Source of the DNA: Pseudomonas sp. CC6-YY-74
GTDB lineage: Bacteria; Pseudomonadota; Gammaproteobacteria; Pseudomonadales; Pseudomonadaceae
NCBI RefSeq assembly: GCF_002025205.1
Contig: NZ_CP019947.1
Span: 3,200,001 to 3,264,000 of the forward strand
Length of the DNA stretch: 64,000 bases
Reading direction: 5' to 3'
Position numbers and translations under genes: made by a program. Below the pieces are notes generated by a model. It saw only the letters and a list, made by a program, of their open reading frames with translations. It had not been told where the DNA came from and made no database searches. This document shows positions 56,434 to 64,000 of the stretch, piece after piece; position 1 is the first letter of the stretch; the number at the start of each line of letters is the position of its first letter.

Positions 56434-58789
56434 GCGCCTGGCGACGCAGCGGTTCCTGCCGCGCCTGTTCCTCGCCCTGCTGCTCGCGCTACTCGCCCTG
56501 AGCGCCTGGCAGTGGCGCGCCGGCCCACCGGTGCAGGCGAGCATGCTCGCCCTGCTGCCGCAAGGCGCGGGCGACGAATTGGTCCTGCAGGCCGAACAGC
56601 GCATGCAGGAACCCCTCAATCGCGAGCTGCTGATTCTGGTTGGCCATGCCGAGCGCGAGCAGGCCATTGCCCTGGTGCAGCGCGTCGGCCGGCAATGGGC
56701 TGAATCGGCACGCTTCGAGCAGGTGCAGTGGAACCTGCAGGCCGATCTCGCCCCCCTGCGCCAGCAGTTGCGCGCCAGCCGCCTGGCCCTGCTGCCGCAA
56801 GCAGATCGGCAACTGCTGATCGAACAACCCGACAGTTTTATCCAGCAACGCGCCGCCCAGCTGTTCGACACCTTCGCCGGTTTCAACCTGCTGCCCATCG
56901 AGCAGGACTGGCTGGGCCTGGGCGCCCGCGCGCAACAGGCGCTCAACCCGCATCAGCGGATCCAGACCGACCTCGGCAGCGGCGCCCTGCTGGTCGAAGA
57001 CCAGGGCCTGACCTGGGCGCTGCTGCGCGCGCGCATCCAGGGCGACTCATTCGACCTGCAGGCACCGCCCGCGATCGCCGCGCAGGTGGCCGACGCGCGT
57101 ACGCGGGTGACCGCCGCGGGCGGGCAACTGCTCGCCGCCAGCGGTTTGCTTTATGCCGCCGCCGGCCAGGCCAAGGCGAGCCGTGAAATCACCTGGATCG
57201 GTGGCGCCGCGACCCTCGGCATCCTCCTGCTGTTGCTGCTCAGCTACCGCCGCGTGCGCGTGCTGGTCAGCCTGCTGCCCATCGGCGTGGCGCTGCTGGC
57301 CGGCTGCGCCGCCTGCGTGCTGGTGTTCGGCCAGATCAATGCGCTGACCCTGGTGCTCGGCGCCAGCCTGATCGGCGTAGCCGCAGACTATCCGCAACAT
57401 TATCTGAGTAAAAGCTGGAGCAGCTTGCGCGATCGGGGCGACTGGCACAGCTGGCAGGTCTTGGCTGTCACCTTGCCCGGCCTGAGCCTGAGCCTGGGCA
57501 CCAACCTGATCGGTTACCTGGCGCTGGCCTTCACCCCGTTCCCGGTGCTGACCCAGATCGCCGTGTTCTCCGCCGCCGGGCTGATCGCCGCCTACCTCTG
57601 TGCGGTGTGCCTGCTGCCGGCCTGGCTTGACGGCCTGCAACTGCAGCCAGCGCCCGGACTACTGCGCTTTAGCGAAAAGCTGCTCAGCGTGCGCGCGCGT
57701 CTGCTCGCCCTCACCGGCAACTGGAAACTGCTGGCATTGCTCATGCTGTTCTGCGCCGCCGGCCTGCTCCAGCTGCAGACGCAGAATGACCTGCGCCAGT
57801 GGCTGGGCGCAGAACCGCAACTGCTCGACGAAGCCCAGCGGATCGCCGAGCTGACCGGGCAACAACCCACCAGCCAGTTCTTTCTGGTGCGCGCCGCCGA
57901 TGAGCAACAGTTACTCCAGCGCCAGGCGGCCCTGAGCGAACAGCTGGCGCGTGCCGTGACCGACGGCAAGCTGCTCGGTTACCGCGCCCTCAGTCAACTG
58001 GTCGCCCCGGCCACCCAGCTGCAACCACTGCGCGAGGCGCTGCAAGCCCTGCCGCAACACTGGCAGCCGCTGCTGGCGGCCGGCATTCCCGAAGAGGTGC
58101 TGAACGCGGAACTCGCGCAACTGCTGGAGCGCGACCAACCGCGCCTGGCCCAAGCCCTCGCCGGCCCACTCGGCGAAGCCTGGCGCCCGCTCTGGCTCGG
58201 CCACAGTGCCGGCGGCGTGGCCGGTCTGGTGAGCCTGCAAGGGCTGAACGATACGGCGGTGCTGCACAGCATCGGCACCGGGCTCGACGGCGTGCAGCTG
58301 GTGGACCGTCTCGGCGAGCTGAACCGCCTATTCAGCGCCACGCAACTGAGCGCGGCGCAGCTCAAACTGCTGTCCTGTGCGGCGATTGTGCTGTTGCTGT
58401 GCCTGCCGTTCGGTTTCGCCGGCGCCCTGCAGATCGTCTGCCTACCCTTGCTGGCCGCCCTGGCGGCACTCGCCTGCCTCGGTTGGCTGGGCCAACCGCT
58501 GACCCTATTCAGCCTGTTCGGCCTGTTGTTGATCAGCGCCATCGGCGTCGACTACGCGATCCTGATGCGCGAAAATATCGGCGGCCAGGCGGTGAGTCTG
58601 CTCGGCACCCTGCTCGCGGCCCTGACCAGCTGGCTGTCCTTCGGTCTGCTGCTGCTCAGCCAGACCCCGGCCATCGCCAACTTCGGCCTGGCCATCAGCC
58701 TCGGTCTGTTCTTCTGCTTCCTGCTGTCCCCTTGGGCCACTCCCACTCGCAACACCACCGCCGATCACGAGACGCACAGCCCCTTATGA
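56423..58789 (+). CDS. MMPL/RND-family exporter (ApeM-like)
   Basis: A 788-residue polytopic protein with two halves, each an extracytoplasmic loop followed by six helices. The first half has TLGILLLLLLSYRRVRVLVS and INALTLVLGASLIGVAADYP, the second TLFSLFGLLLISAIGVDYAI followed by MREN. The Asp in helix motifs (GVAADYP, GVDYAI) probably conducts protons. Related to hopanoid and lipid exporters of the MMPL group; it should move the polyene lipid across the inner membrane. The start is TTG 56423, ten bases after GGAG, inside the LolA-like gene's end. Confidence 0.9.
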   Translation: MALERLATQRFLPRLFLALLLALLALSAWQWRAGPPVQASMLALLPQGAGDELVLQAEQRMQEPLNRELLILVGHAEREQAIALVQRVGRQWAESARFEQVQWNLQADLAPLRQQLRASRLALLPQADRQLLIEQPDSFIQQRAAQLFDTFAGFNLLPIEQDWLGLGARAQQALNPHQRIQTDLGSGALLVEDQGLTWALLRARIQGDSFDLQAPPAIAAQVADARTRVTAAGGQLLAASGLLYAAAGQAKASREITWIGGAATLGILLLLLLSYRRVRVLVSLLPIGVALLAGCAACVLVFGQINALTLVLGASLIGVAADYPQHYLSKSWSSLRDRGDWHSWQVLAVTLPGLSLSLGTNLIGYLALAFTPFPVLTQIAVFSAAGLIAAYLCAVCLLPAWLDGLQLQPAPGLLRFSEKLLSVRARLLALTGNWKLLALLMLFCAAGLLQLQTQNDLRQWLGAEPQLLDEAQRIAELTGQQPTSQFFLVRAADEQQLLQRQAALSEQLARAVTDGKLLGYRALSQLVAPATQLQPLREALQALPQHWQPLLAAGIPEEVLNAELAQLLERDQPRLAQALAGPLGEAWRPLWLGHSAGGVAGLVSLQGLNDTAVLHSIGTGLDGVQLVDRLGELNRLFSATQLSAAQLKLLSCAAIVLLLCLPFGFAGALQIVCLPLLAALAALACLGWLGQPLTLFSLFGLLLISAIGVDYAILMRENIGGQAVSLLGTLLAALTSWLSFGLLLLSQTPAIANFGLAISLGLFFCFLLSPWATPTRNTTADHETHSPL

Positions 58790-60030
58790 CGTCACTTGAA
58801 GTCGAACAACGCCAGATCGTGGTCATCGGCGCCGGACCCTCTGGCGCCATCGCCAGCGCCCTGCTCAAGCGCAACGGCCATGACGTGCTGGTACTGGAAC
58901 GCCAACGCTTCCCGCGCTTCTCGATCGGCGAGAGCCTGCTGTCGCACTGCCTGGACTTCCTCGAGGAGGCCGGGATGCTCGAGGCGGTGCAGGCGGCAGG
59001 CTTCCAGACCAAGCATGGCGCGGCCTTCGCCTGGGGCGAGCGCTACAGCGACTTCGACTTCCGCGACGGCTTCACCCCAGGCAAGAGCTCGACTTATCAG
59101 GTGCAGCGCGCCGACTTCGACAAGCTGCTGGCCGATCAGGCCGAGCTGCAGGGCGTGGAGATCCGTTACGAGGAAGAAATAGTCGCCGCCGATTTCAGCG
59201 GCGCCTGCCCGCGGCTGTCGGTACGGCGACTGGCCGACGGCCACGAATACCAGGTGGAATGCGCCTTCGTCCTCGACGGCAGCGGTTACGGGCGCGTGCT
59301 GCCACGCCTGCTCGACCTCGACATCCCCTCGAATTTTCCGGTGCGCCAGGCACTGTTCACCCACGTCGAGGATCGCAGTGCCGACAGCGGCTTCGACCGC
59401 GAGAAGATCCTCATCACCACCCATCCCGACATGCAGGATGTGTGGTTCTGGACCATTCCCTTCAGCAATGGCCGCTGCTCGGTCGGGGTGGTCGCCGATG
59501 TCAGCCGCTTTGCCGGCCGACCTGACGATCTGGATGCCTGCCTCAAGCAATTCGTCGCACAAACCCCCAGCCTCAACCGCGTACTGGCCAACGCCGTATG
59601 GGACACCCCGACCCGGGCCATCGGCGGTTACTCGGCCAACGTCAAACGCCTGCACGGACCGGGCTTCGCCCTGCTCGGCAACGCCGCGGAATTCCTCGAC
59701 CCGGTGTTCTCCTCCGGGGTCACCATCGCCATGCGCTCGGCGAGCATGGCCGCCAGCGTGCTGCACCGGCAGTTGAGCGGCGAGCAGGTGGACTGGCAAG
59801 AAGACTTTGCCGTCCCGCTCAAGCGCGGCATCGATACCTTCCGGGTCTACGTCGAGGGTTGGTACGACGGCTCCTTCCAGGACGTGATTTATTTCCCGCA
59901 CGCCTCGGTGGATATTCGCCGAATGATCAGTTCGATCCTCGCCGGCTATGCCTGGGACGAGAAAAACCCCTATGTCGCCGAGCCCAAACGGCGCCTGCGC
60001 GTACTGGCCGAACTCTGTGCCACCCACTGA
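58786..60030 (+). CDS. FAD-dependent halogenase-like oxidoreductase
   Basis: A 414-residue flavoprotein of the tryptophan/phenolic halogenase superfamily. IVVIGAGPSGAIASALLK is the FAD-binding GxGxxG, RFSIGESLLSHCLDF near residue 45, GFQTKHGAAFAWG near 75 has the lysine of phenolic halogenases, and DVWFWTIPFSNGRCSVGVV near 215 has WxWxIP, the halogenase signature. Related flavoproteins are seen in aryl-polyene and xanthomonadin clusters (xanthomonadins carry bromine). It may halogenate or oxidise the aryl group; the reaction is not proven. Its ATG overlaps the exporter stop. Confidence 0.85.
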   Translation: MTSLEVEQRQIVVIGAGPSGAIASALLKRNGHDVLVLERQRFPRFSIGESLLSHCLDFLEEAGMLEAVQAAGFQTKHGAAFAWGERYSDFDFRDGFTPGKSSTYQVQRADFDKLLADQAELQGVEIRYEEEIVAADFSGACPRLSVRRLADGHEYQVECAFVLDGSGYGRVLPRLLDLDIPSNFPVRQALFTHVEDRSADSGFDREKILITTHPDMQDVWFWTIPFSNGRCSVGVVADVSRFAGRPDDLDACLKQFVAQTPSLNRVLANAVWDTPTRAIGGYSANVKRLHGPGFALLGNAAEFLDPVFSSGVTIAMRSASMAASVLHRQLSGEQVDWQEDFAVPLKRGIDTFRVYVEGWYDGSFQDVIYFPHASVDIRRMISSILAGYAWDEKNPYVAEPKRRLRVLAELCATH

Positions 60031-60041
60031 TAAGGACATCA

Positions 60042-60770
60042 ATGAACAACCCTGCCAGTAGCTACGTTGAAGAAACCGGATTCGGTTTCTGGTTCCTGCA
60101 GAGCCGTGTCTGGGAGCAGCACGTACTGCGCGTGGCGGTCGCTGACCTCAAGCGCCTGATCGACGCGCCACTGCCCAGCGCCGCGGTGCTGCTGGATGCC
60201 GGCTGCGGCCAGGGCAAATCGTTCCGCCTGCTGCAGCAGGCGTTCGCCCCCGCGCAGCTGATCGGCCTGGATGCCGACCCGCACAGCCTCGCCTGCTCGG
60301 CCCGAGAAGCCGAGCGTCAGGGCCTGTCCGTGCGCCTGCTCGCCAGCGACTGCGCGGCGATCCAGTTGGACGATGCCAGCGTCGATATGCTCTTTTGCCA
60401 CCAGACCTTTCACCACCTGGTCGAGCAGCAACAAGCCCTCGCCGAATTCTGGCGCGTACTCAAGCCCGGCGGCCTGCTGCTGTTCGCCGAGTCGACCAAG
60501 TTCTATATCGATACCTGGGTGATCCGCTGGCTGTTCCGCCATCCGATGCAGGTGCAAAAAAGCGCCGAGCAATACCTCGACATGCTGCGCGACCAGGGCT
60601 TTGAGTTTGCCGAGCGCAACGTCTCTTACCCCTACCTGTGGTGGAGCCGCGCCAAGGACTTCGGTCTGCTCGAACGCTGGGGCCTGCGCCAGCCAAAACC
60701 GCCCGGCCAGCGTGACGAAACCCTGGTCAACCTGGCTGCTCGCAAACCGCTGGAGCAACCCCGGCCATGA
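60042..60770 (+). CDS. SAM-dependent class I methyltransferase
   Basis: A 242-residue enzyme with the SAM motif VLLDAGCGQGKSFRLLQQAF near residue 50, LIGLDADPHS (motif II), MLFCHQTFHHLVEQQQALAE near 115 and RVLKPGGLLLFAEST near 140, typical of Methyltransf_11. No membrane segment. In aryl-polyene systems a methyltransferase adds O- or C-methyl to the aryl end group. AAGGAC lies before ATG 60042. The stop overlaps the next gene by four bases. Confidence 0.88.
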   Translation: MNNPASSYVEETGFGFWFLQSRVWEQHVLRVAVADLKRLIDAPLPSAAVLLDAGCGQGKSFRLLQQAFAPAQLIGLDADPHSLACSAREAERQGLSVRLLASDCAAIQLDDASVDMLFCHQTFHHLVEQQQALAEFWRVLKPGGLLLFAESTKFYIDTWVIRWLFRHPMQVQKSAEQYLDMLRDQGFEFAERNVSYPYLWWSRAKDFGLLERWGLRQPKPPGQRDETLVNLAARKPLEQPRP

Positions 60771-61267
60771 GGCGTCTCTTGCTGCTCGGTATCGGCCTGC
60801 TGCTGACGGCCTGCGCAGCCCGCACGCCGCTGCCGTTGATCCCGCCAATCCTCGCCACGCCACTGCCTGTAACCCTGCAAATCCAGCGCGAGCAGGCCGG
60901 CGAACAGCGGTTCTGGTGGCTGGTGCTGCAGGCTGAGGGCCCAGCCCTGCGCTGGTCGTTGCTCGACCAGCTCGGCGTACCCCTGGCGCGTCAACTGTGG
61001 CAGGACGGCGCCTGGCGAGCCGACGGCCTGCTACCGCCAAATGGCGAAGCACTCGAGCTGTTCGCCGCCCTGCTGTTCGCCCTGACCCCGTCCGACGCCT
61101 TGGCCAGCAGCTATACGCCAGCGACCTGGCAATTGCTGGCCGACGGTCAGCGCCGGCTTACCCCCCACTGGCTAATCAGCTACCGTGCGCCCCTGGACTT
61201 CACCCTGAACCAGGCGCACGACCTGAGTTACCGGGTCCACGTGCTCTCCAACCAGGAGATTCCCTGA
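60767..61267 (+). CDS. DUF3261 lipoprotein (ApeN-like)
   Basis: A 166-residue lipoprotein: signal peptide RRLLLLGIGLLLTACAA with lipobox LTAC, Cys near residue 16. The mature part has RFWWLVLQAEGPALRWSLLD and WRADGLLPPNGEAL and little else of note. DUF3261 proteins are found almost only next to LolA-like and MMPL genes of polyene clusters; probably the outer-membrane acceptor for the pigment. Last base overlaps the following ATG. Confidence 0.85.
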   Translation: MRRLLLLGIGLLLTACAARTPLPLIPPILATPLPVTLQIQREQAGEQRFWWLVLQAEGPALRWSLLDQLGVPLARQLWQDGAWRADGLLPPNGEALELFAALLFALTPSDALASSYTPATWQLLADGQRRLTPHWLISYRAPLDFTLNQAHDLSYRVHVLSNQEIP

Positions 61268-62481
61268 TGCCCGGCTACCTCAACGCCCTTGGCCTGATCT
61301 GCGCCCTCGGCCAGGACAAACAGGCTGTCGCCGATGCCTTGTTCGCCGGCGACAGCAGCGGCATGCGCGCACAGGACGGCTGGGTCAGCGGCCGCAGCCT
61401 GACGGTCGGCGCGGTGCATGCCGAATTACCGCCGATGCCGAGCGGCATGCAGGCCTCGTTCAGCCGCAACAATCAGTTGCTGCTGGCCGCCGCACTGCAG
61501 ATCGAGCCGCAGATCCGCGCCGCCATCGCCGAGTACGGTGGCGCACGCGTCGGCGTGGTGCTCGGCACCAGCACCTCGGGCATTCACGAAGCCAGCCAGG
61601 GCATTGCCCGCTTCCTTCACGACGGCGCGTTGCCGGCGGACTATAGCTATGCCCAACAGGAAATCGCCGCCCCGGCCAGCTTTCTCGCCGAGTGGCTCGG
61701 CCTGAGCGGCCCGGCCTACTGCCTGTCCACCGCCTGCACCTCCAGCGCCCGCGCCCTGCTCAGCGCCCAGCGCCTGCTGCAGCAGGGCATGTGCGACGCC
61801 GTGTTATGCGGCGGCGTGGACAGCCTGTGTCGCCTGACCCTGAACGGTTTCAGCGCGTTGGAAGCGGTGTCTGCCGAACCCTGCAATCCCTTCTCGTTGA
61901 ATCGCCAGGGCATCAATATTGGCGAAGCGGCGGCGTTGTTTGTCATGACCCGAACGCCGCTGACCCACGGCGAGGCTGCAGCCGCAGAAGCGCCGATCGC
62001 CCTGCTCGGCGGCGGCGCCAGCTCGGATGCTTACCACATCTCCGCGCCCGAACCCCAGGGCCTTGGCGCCCAGCAGGCGATGCGCAAGGCCCTGGCCGCC
62101 GCAGGCGTAGCCGCCGAGGAGATCGACTACCTGAACCTGCACGGCACCGCCACCCAGCACAACGATGCGATGGAAAGCCTGGCGGTACAGGCCGTGTTTC
62201 CCCAAGGCGTACCCTGTTCCTCGACCAAGCCGCTAAGCGGCCACACCCTGGGCGCCGCTGGAGCGCTGGAGGCGGCGTTCTGTTGGCTGACCCTGAGCGC
62301 CTACAACCGCGATCAGCGCCTGCCGCCCCATCTGTGGGACGGCCAGAGCGATCCGCAACTGCCGCGCCTGCAGCTGGTCGACGCGCATGCCGCGGTCGCC
62401 AGGCGCCCGCAGCGGCTGATGAGCAACTCGTTCGCCTTTGGCGGCAGCAACCTGTCGCTGATTCTCGGAGCCCTGCCATGA
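61267..62481 (+). CDS. Beta-ketoacyl-ACP synthase (ApeO-like)
   Basis: A 404-residue KAS I/II-type condensing enzyme. The Cys lies in YCLSTACTSSARALL near residue 155, the two His in NLHGTATQHNDAM near 295 and KPLSGHTLGAAGAL near 330, and NSFAFGGSNLSLIL ends it. It should extend the aryl starter with malonyl-ACP. Likely works with the chain-length factor at 47824. Its stop overlaps the dehydratase start (ATGA). Confidence 0.92.
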   Translation: MPGYLNALGLICALGQDKQAVADALFAGDSSGMRAQDGWVSGRSLTVGAVHAELPPMPSGMQASFSRNNQLLLAAALQIEPQIRAAIAEYGGARVGVVLGTSTSGIHEASQGIARFLHDGALPADYSYAQQEIAAPASFLAEWLGLSGPAYCLSTACTSSARALLSAQRLLQQGMCDAVLCGGVDSLCRLTLNGFSALEAVSAEPCNPFSLNRQGINIGEAAALFVMTRTPLTHGEAAAAEAPIALLGGGASSDAYHISAPEPQGLGAQQAMRKALAAAGVAAEEIDYLNLHGTATQHNDAMESLAVQAVFPQGVPCSSTKPLSGHTLGAAGALEAAFCWLTLSAYNRDQRLPPHLWDGQSDPQLPRLQLVDAHAAVARRPQRLMSNSFAFGGSNLSLILGALP

Positions 62482-62942
62482 GCCTGTGGCCCATCGCCGA
62501 ATTACTGCCACATGCCGGCGACATGATCCTGATCGACGAAGTGCTGCACTTCGCCGAAGACGATGTCGAAACCCGCCTGACCGTGCGCCCCGGCGGCCTG
62601 TTCAATCAAGCCGACGGTAGCCTGCCGGCCTGGGTCGGCATCGAGCTGATGGCGCAAAGCGTGGCCGCCTACGCCGGCTGCCAGGCGCGCCAGGCCGGCG
62701 TGCCGGTGGCGCTGGGCTTCCTCCTCGGCACGCGCAATTTCCAATGCAACGTCGAGCGCTTCCCCGCCGGCAGCGAACTGCATATCCAGGCCCAGCGCTC
62801 GCTGCAGGACGACAATGGCATGGGCGTGTTCGCCTGCCACCTGCGCGGCCCCGGCATCCATGCCGAAGCGCGCCTCAACGTCTTCTGCCCGCCGCAGGTG
62901 GCCAGCTACCTGCAAGAACAACCCGAGGAAGCCACGCCATGA
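62478..62942 (+). CDS. Hotdog 3-hydroxyacyl-ACP dehydratase (ApeP-like)
   Basis: A 154-residue protein: LWPIAELLPHAGDMILIDEV at the start carries the His of the FabA/Z type and PAWVGIELMAQSVAAYAGCQ near residue 55 the other catalytic stretch (Glu in IELMAQ). LGTRNFQCNVERFPAGSELH is typical of ApeP. It removes water from the 3-hydroxy intermediate after ketoreduction. The stop TGA overlaps an ATG (62939) that opens the first of four mini-ORFs. Confidence 0.9.
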   Translation: MSLWPIAELLPHAGDMILIDEVLHFAEDDVETRLTVRPGGLFNQADGSLPAWVGIELMAQSVAAYAGCQARQAGVPVALGFLLGTRNFQCNVERFPAGSELHIQAQRSLQDDNGMGVFACHLRGPGIHAEARLNVFCPPQVASYLQEQPEEATP

Positions 62943-63314
62943 CTGGCCCGACTCTGCTCAGCGGTCCCAGCCGTGGTCATAGCGCCCGCACCAGCGTGGC
63001 AAGTCGCCGACCATATTTCCGAGAGACTGCACATGACTGATCCGATTCTGCTCACCGGCTCCAGCCTCGGTCATAGCGCCCGCGCCAGCGTGACAAGTCG
63101 CCGACCATATCTTCGAGAGACTGCACATGACTGATCCGATTCTGCTCGCCGGCTCCAGCCGCGGTCATAGCGCCCGCGCCAGCGTGGCAAGTCGCCCGGC
63201 GCATTTACGGGAGATCGCACATGACTGATCCGATTCTGCTCACCGGCTCCAGCCGCGGTCATAGCGCCCGCGCCAGCGTGGCAAGTCGCCGACCATATCT
63301 TCGAGAGACTGCAC
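62939..63314 (+). repeat. Four tandem 94-bp repeats of the ketoreductase start region, each with a 33-codon mini-ORF
   Basis: Units begin at 62939, 63033, 63127 and 63221 and each is exactly 94 bases. Every unit opens with ATGACTG, and the first 13 codons (MTDPILLTGSSRG in unit 4) copy the start of the ketoreductase, then about 55 bases not related to that gene, including GAGAGA (GGGAGA in unit 3) before the next ATG. Each encodes a 33-residue ORF ending in ACTGA, so its stop overlaps the next unit's start in ATGACTGA; the fourth overlaps the real gene at 63315 in the same way. The 94-base period shifts the frame by one each time. No unit is interrupted. Base changes between units are mostly substitutions; unit 3 differs most in its distal part, unit 1 at its start. 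Confidence 0.9.
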
Positions 63315-64000
63315 ATGACTGATCCGATTCTGGTCACTGGTTCCAGCCGCGGCATCGGCCGCGCCATCGCCCTGCGCCTGGCCCAGGCCGGCTTCGATAT
63401 CGTCCTGCACTGCCGCGCCCGGCGCGACGAGGCCGAGGCGGTACAAGCGCAGATCCAGGCGCTGGGCCGCCAGGCGCGCATCCTGCAGTTCGATGTCGCC
63501 GAGCGTGCCGCCTGCCGAGAAGTACTCGAAGCCGATGTGGAAAAACATGGCGCCTACTATGGCGTGGTGTGCAACGCCGGCCTGACCCGCGATGGCGCCT
63601 TTCCGGCACTGAGCGAAGACGACTGGGACCAGGTGCTGCGCACCAATCTCGACGGTTTCTATAACGTCCTGCATCCGCTTACCATGCCGATGATCCGCCG
63701 GCGCCAGCCGGGGCGCATCGTCTGCATCACCTCGGTATCCGGGCTGATCGGCAACCGTGGCCAGGTCAATTACAGCGCGTCCAAGGCCGGGGTCATAGGG
63801 GCGGCCAAGGCCCTGGCCATCGAGTTGGGCAAACGCAGAATCACGGTCAACTGCGTGGCGCCGGGCTTGATCGACACCGAGATGCTCGACGAAAACCTGC
63901 CGCTGGAGGACATCCTCAAGATGATCCCCGCCGCACGCATGGGCACCCCGGCAGAAGTGGCCGGGGCGGTGAATTTTCTGATGTCCGAGGAGGCGGCCTA
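63315..64000 (+). CDS. FabG-like 3-ketoacyl-ACP reductase (ApeQ-like), cut by the window edge
   Basis: The first 228 residues of a short-chain dehydrogenase. DPILVTGSSRGIGRAIALRL holds the TGxxxGxG cofactor motif, VVCNAGLTRDGAF has NAG, and the active site is SVSGLIGNRGQVNYSASKAG with Ser, Tyr and Lys; VNCVAPGLIDTEM follows. It should reduce the 3-keto intermediate with NADPH. The frame is open at 64000, so the stop lies outside. I chose ATG 63315, behind GAGAGACTGCAC, as the full fold starts here. In known clusters another ketosynthase gene follows (ApeR). Confidence 0.93.
   Translation, partial: MTDPILVTGSSRGIGRAIALRLAQAGFDIVLHCRARRDEAEAVQAQIQALGRQARILQFDVAERAACREVLEADVEKHGAYYGVVCNAGLTRDGAFPALSEDDWDQVLRTNLDGFYNVLHPLTMPMIRRRQPGRIVCITSVSGLIGNRGQVNYSASKAGVIGAAKALAIELGKRRITVNCVAPGLIDTEMLDENLPLEDILKMIPAARMGTPAEVAGAVNFLMSEEAA

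Noticed and set aside
62744..63040. A 98-codon protein spanning the dehydratase end and the first repeat
   Set aside because: Its first two thirds are out of frame within the dehydratase gene; only the last 33 codons, from ATG 62939, fit the repeat pattern.
62939..63314. The repeats as a CRISPR array
   Set aside because: Units are directly abutting 94-base copies without spacers, and no cas genes are near.

Overview
The window is high-GC DNA from a Pseudomonas species that is probably not P. aeruginosa. Gene order from about 6.7 kb to 47.6 kb follows the P. aeruginosa PA5005-PA5028 neighbourhood as I remember it: LPS-core kinases, waaP-waaG-waaC-waaF, ilvE, glnE, aceE-aceF, dipA, msrA, acyl-CoA dehydrogenase, antiporter, mscK, selO, metY, a universal stress protein and a ParA ATPase. 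Several intergenic palindromes are of the REP/MITE type common in this genus. The species cannot be fixed from the sequence alone.

Region 1 (1-13.7 kb) makes and modifies the LPS core and attaches O antigen. A partial kinase-like gene, waaL and an O-acetyltransferase run rightward. A long, tightly overlapping leftward operon follows: waaF, waaC, waaG, waaP, wapP, wapQ, a two-lobed kinase, a carbamoyltransferase and three glycosyltransferases. Three genes here carry frame breaks: waaL (apparently two), a GT2 glycosyltransferase (at a C9/G9 tract) and the two-lobed kinase. Every break looks like one missing base, so sequencing error, recent decay and phase variation must be told apart.

Region 2 (13.7-47.6 kb) is conserved housekeeping. 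It holds ilvE and glnE (leftward), pyruvate dehydrogenase aceE-aceF behind two HexR-like palindromes and split by a MITE-like element, the c-di-GMP phosphodiesterase dipA, msrA, a CrtI/RetSat-like oxidoreductase divergent from a PadR regulator with two matching operator palindromes, a frame-broken rlmJ, a nitronate monooxygenase, an acyl-CoA dehydrogenase, transporters, mscK, selO, a racemase, metY, trxC, a hotdog protein, a UspA protein and an orphan ParA.

Region 3 (47.8 kb to the right edge) is an aryl-polyene type biosynthetic cluster, probably one operon of overlapping rightward genes. In order it holds a chain-length-factor ketosynthase, an AGPAT-type acyltransferase, two acyl carrier proteins, a six-helix membrane protein, an adenylation-dehydratase fusion, a GT2 glycosyltransferase, an LpxL-like acyltransferase, a histidine/phenylalanine-type ammonia lyase, a thioesterase, a LolA-like protein, an MMPL exporter, a halogenase-like flavoprotein, a methyltransferase, a DUF3261 lipoprotein, a ketosynthase, a hotdog dehydratase and a FabG-like ketoreductase cut by the window edge. 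An aryl starter acid made by the lyase would be activated, loaded on a carrier protein, extended and processed into a polyene, attached to a lipid and exported to the outer membrane.

The most unusual element is just before the ketoreductase: four tandem 94-bp copies of a module that mimics the gene's own start. Each encodes a 33-residue peptide whose stop overlaps the next start codon, giving a chain of coupled mini-ORFs between the dehydratase and the ketoreductase.
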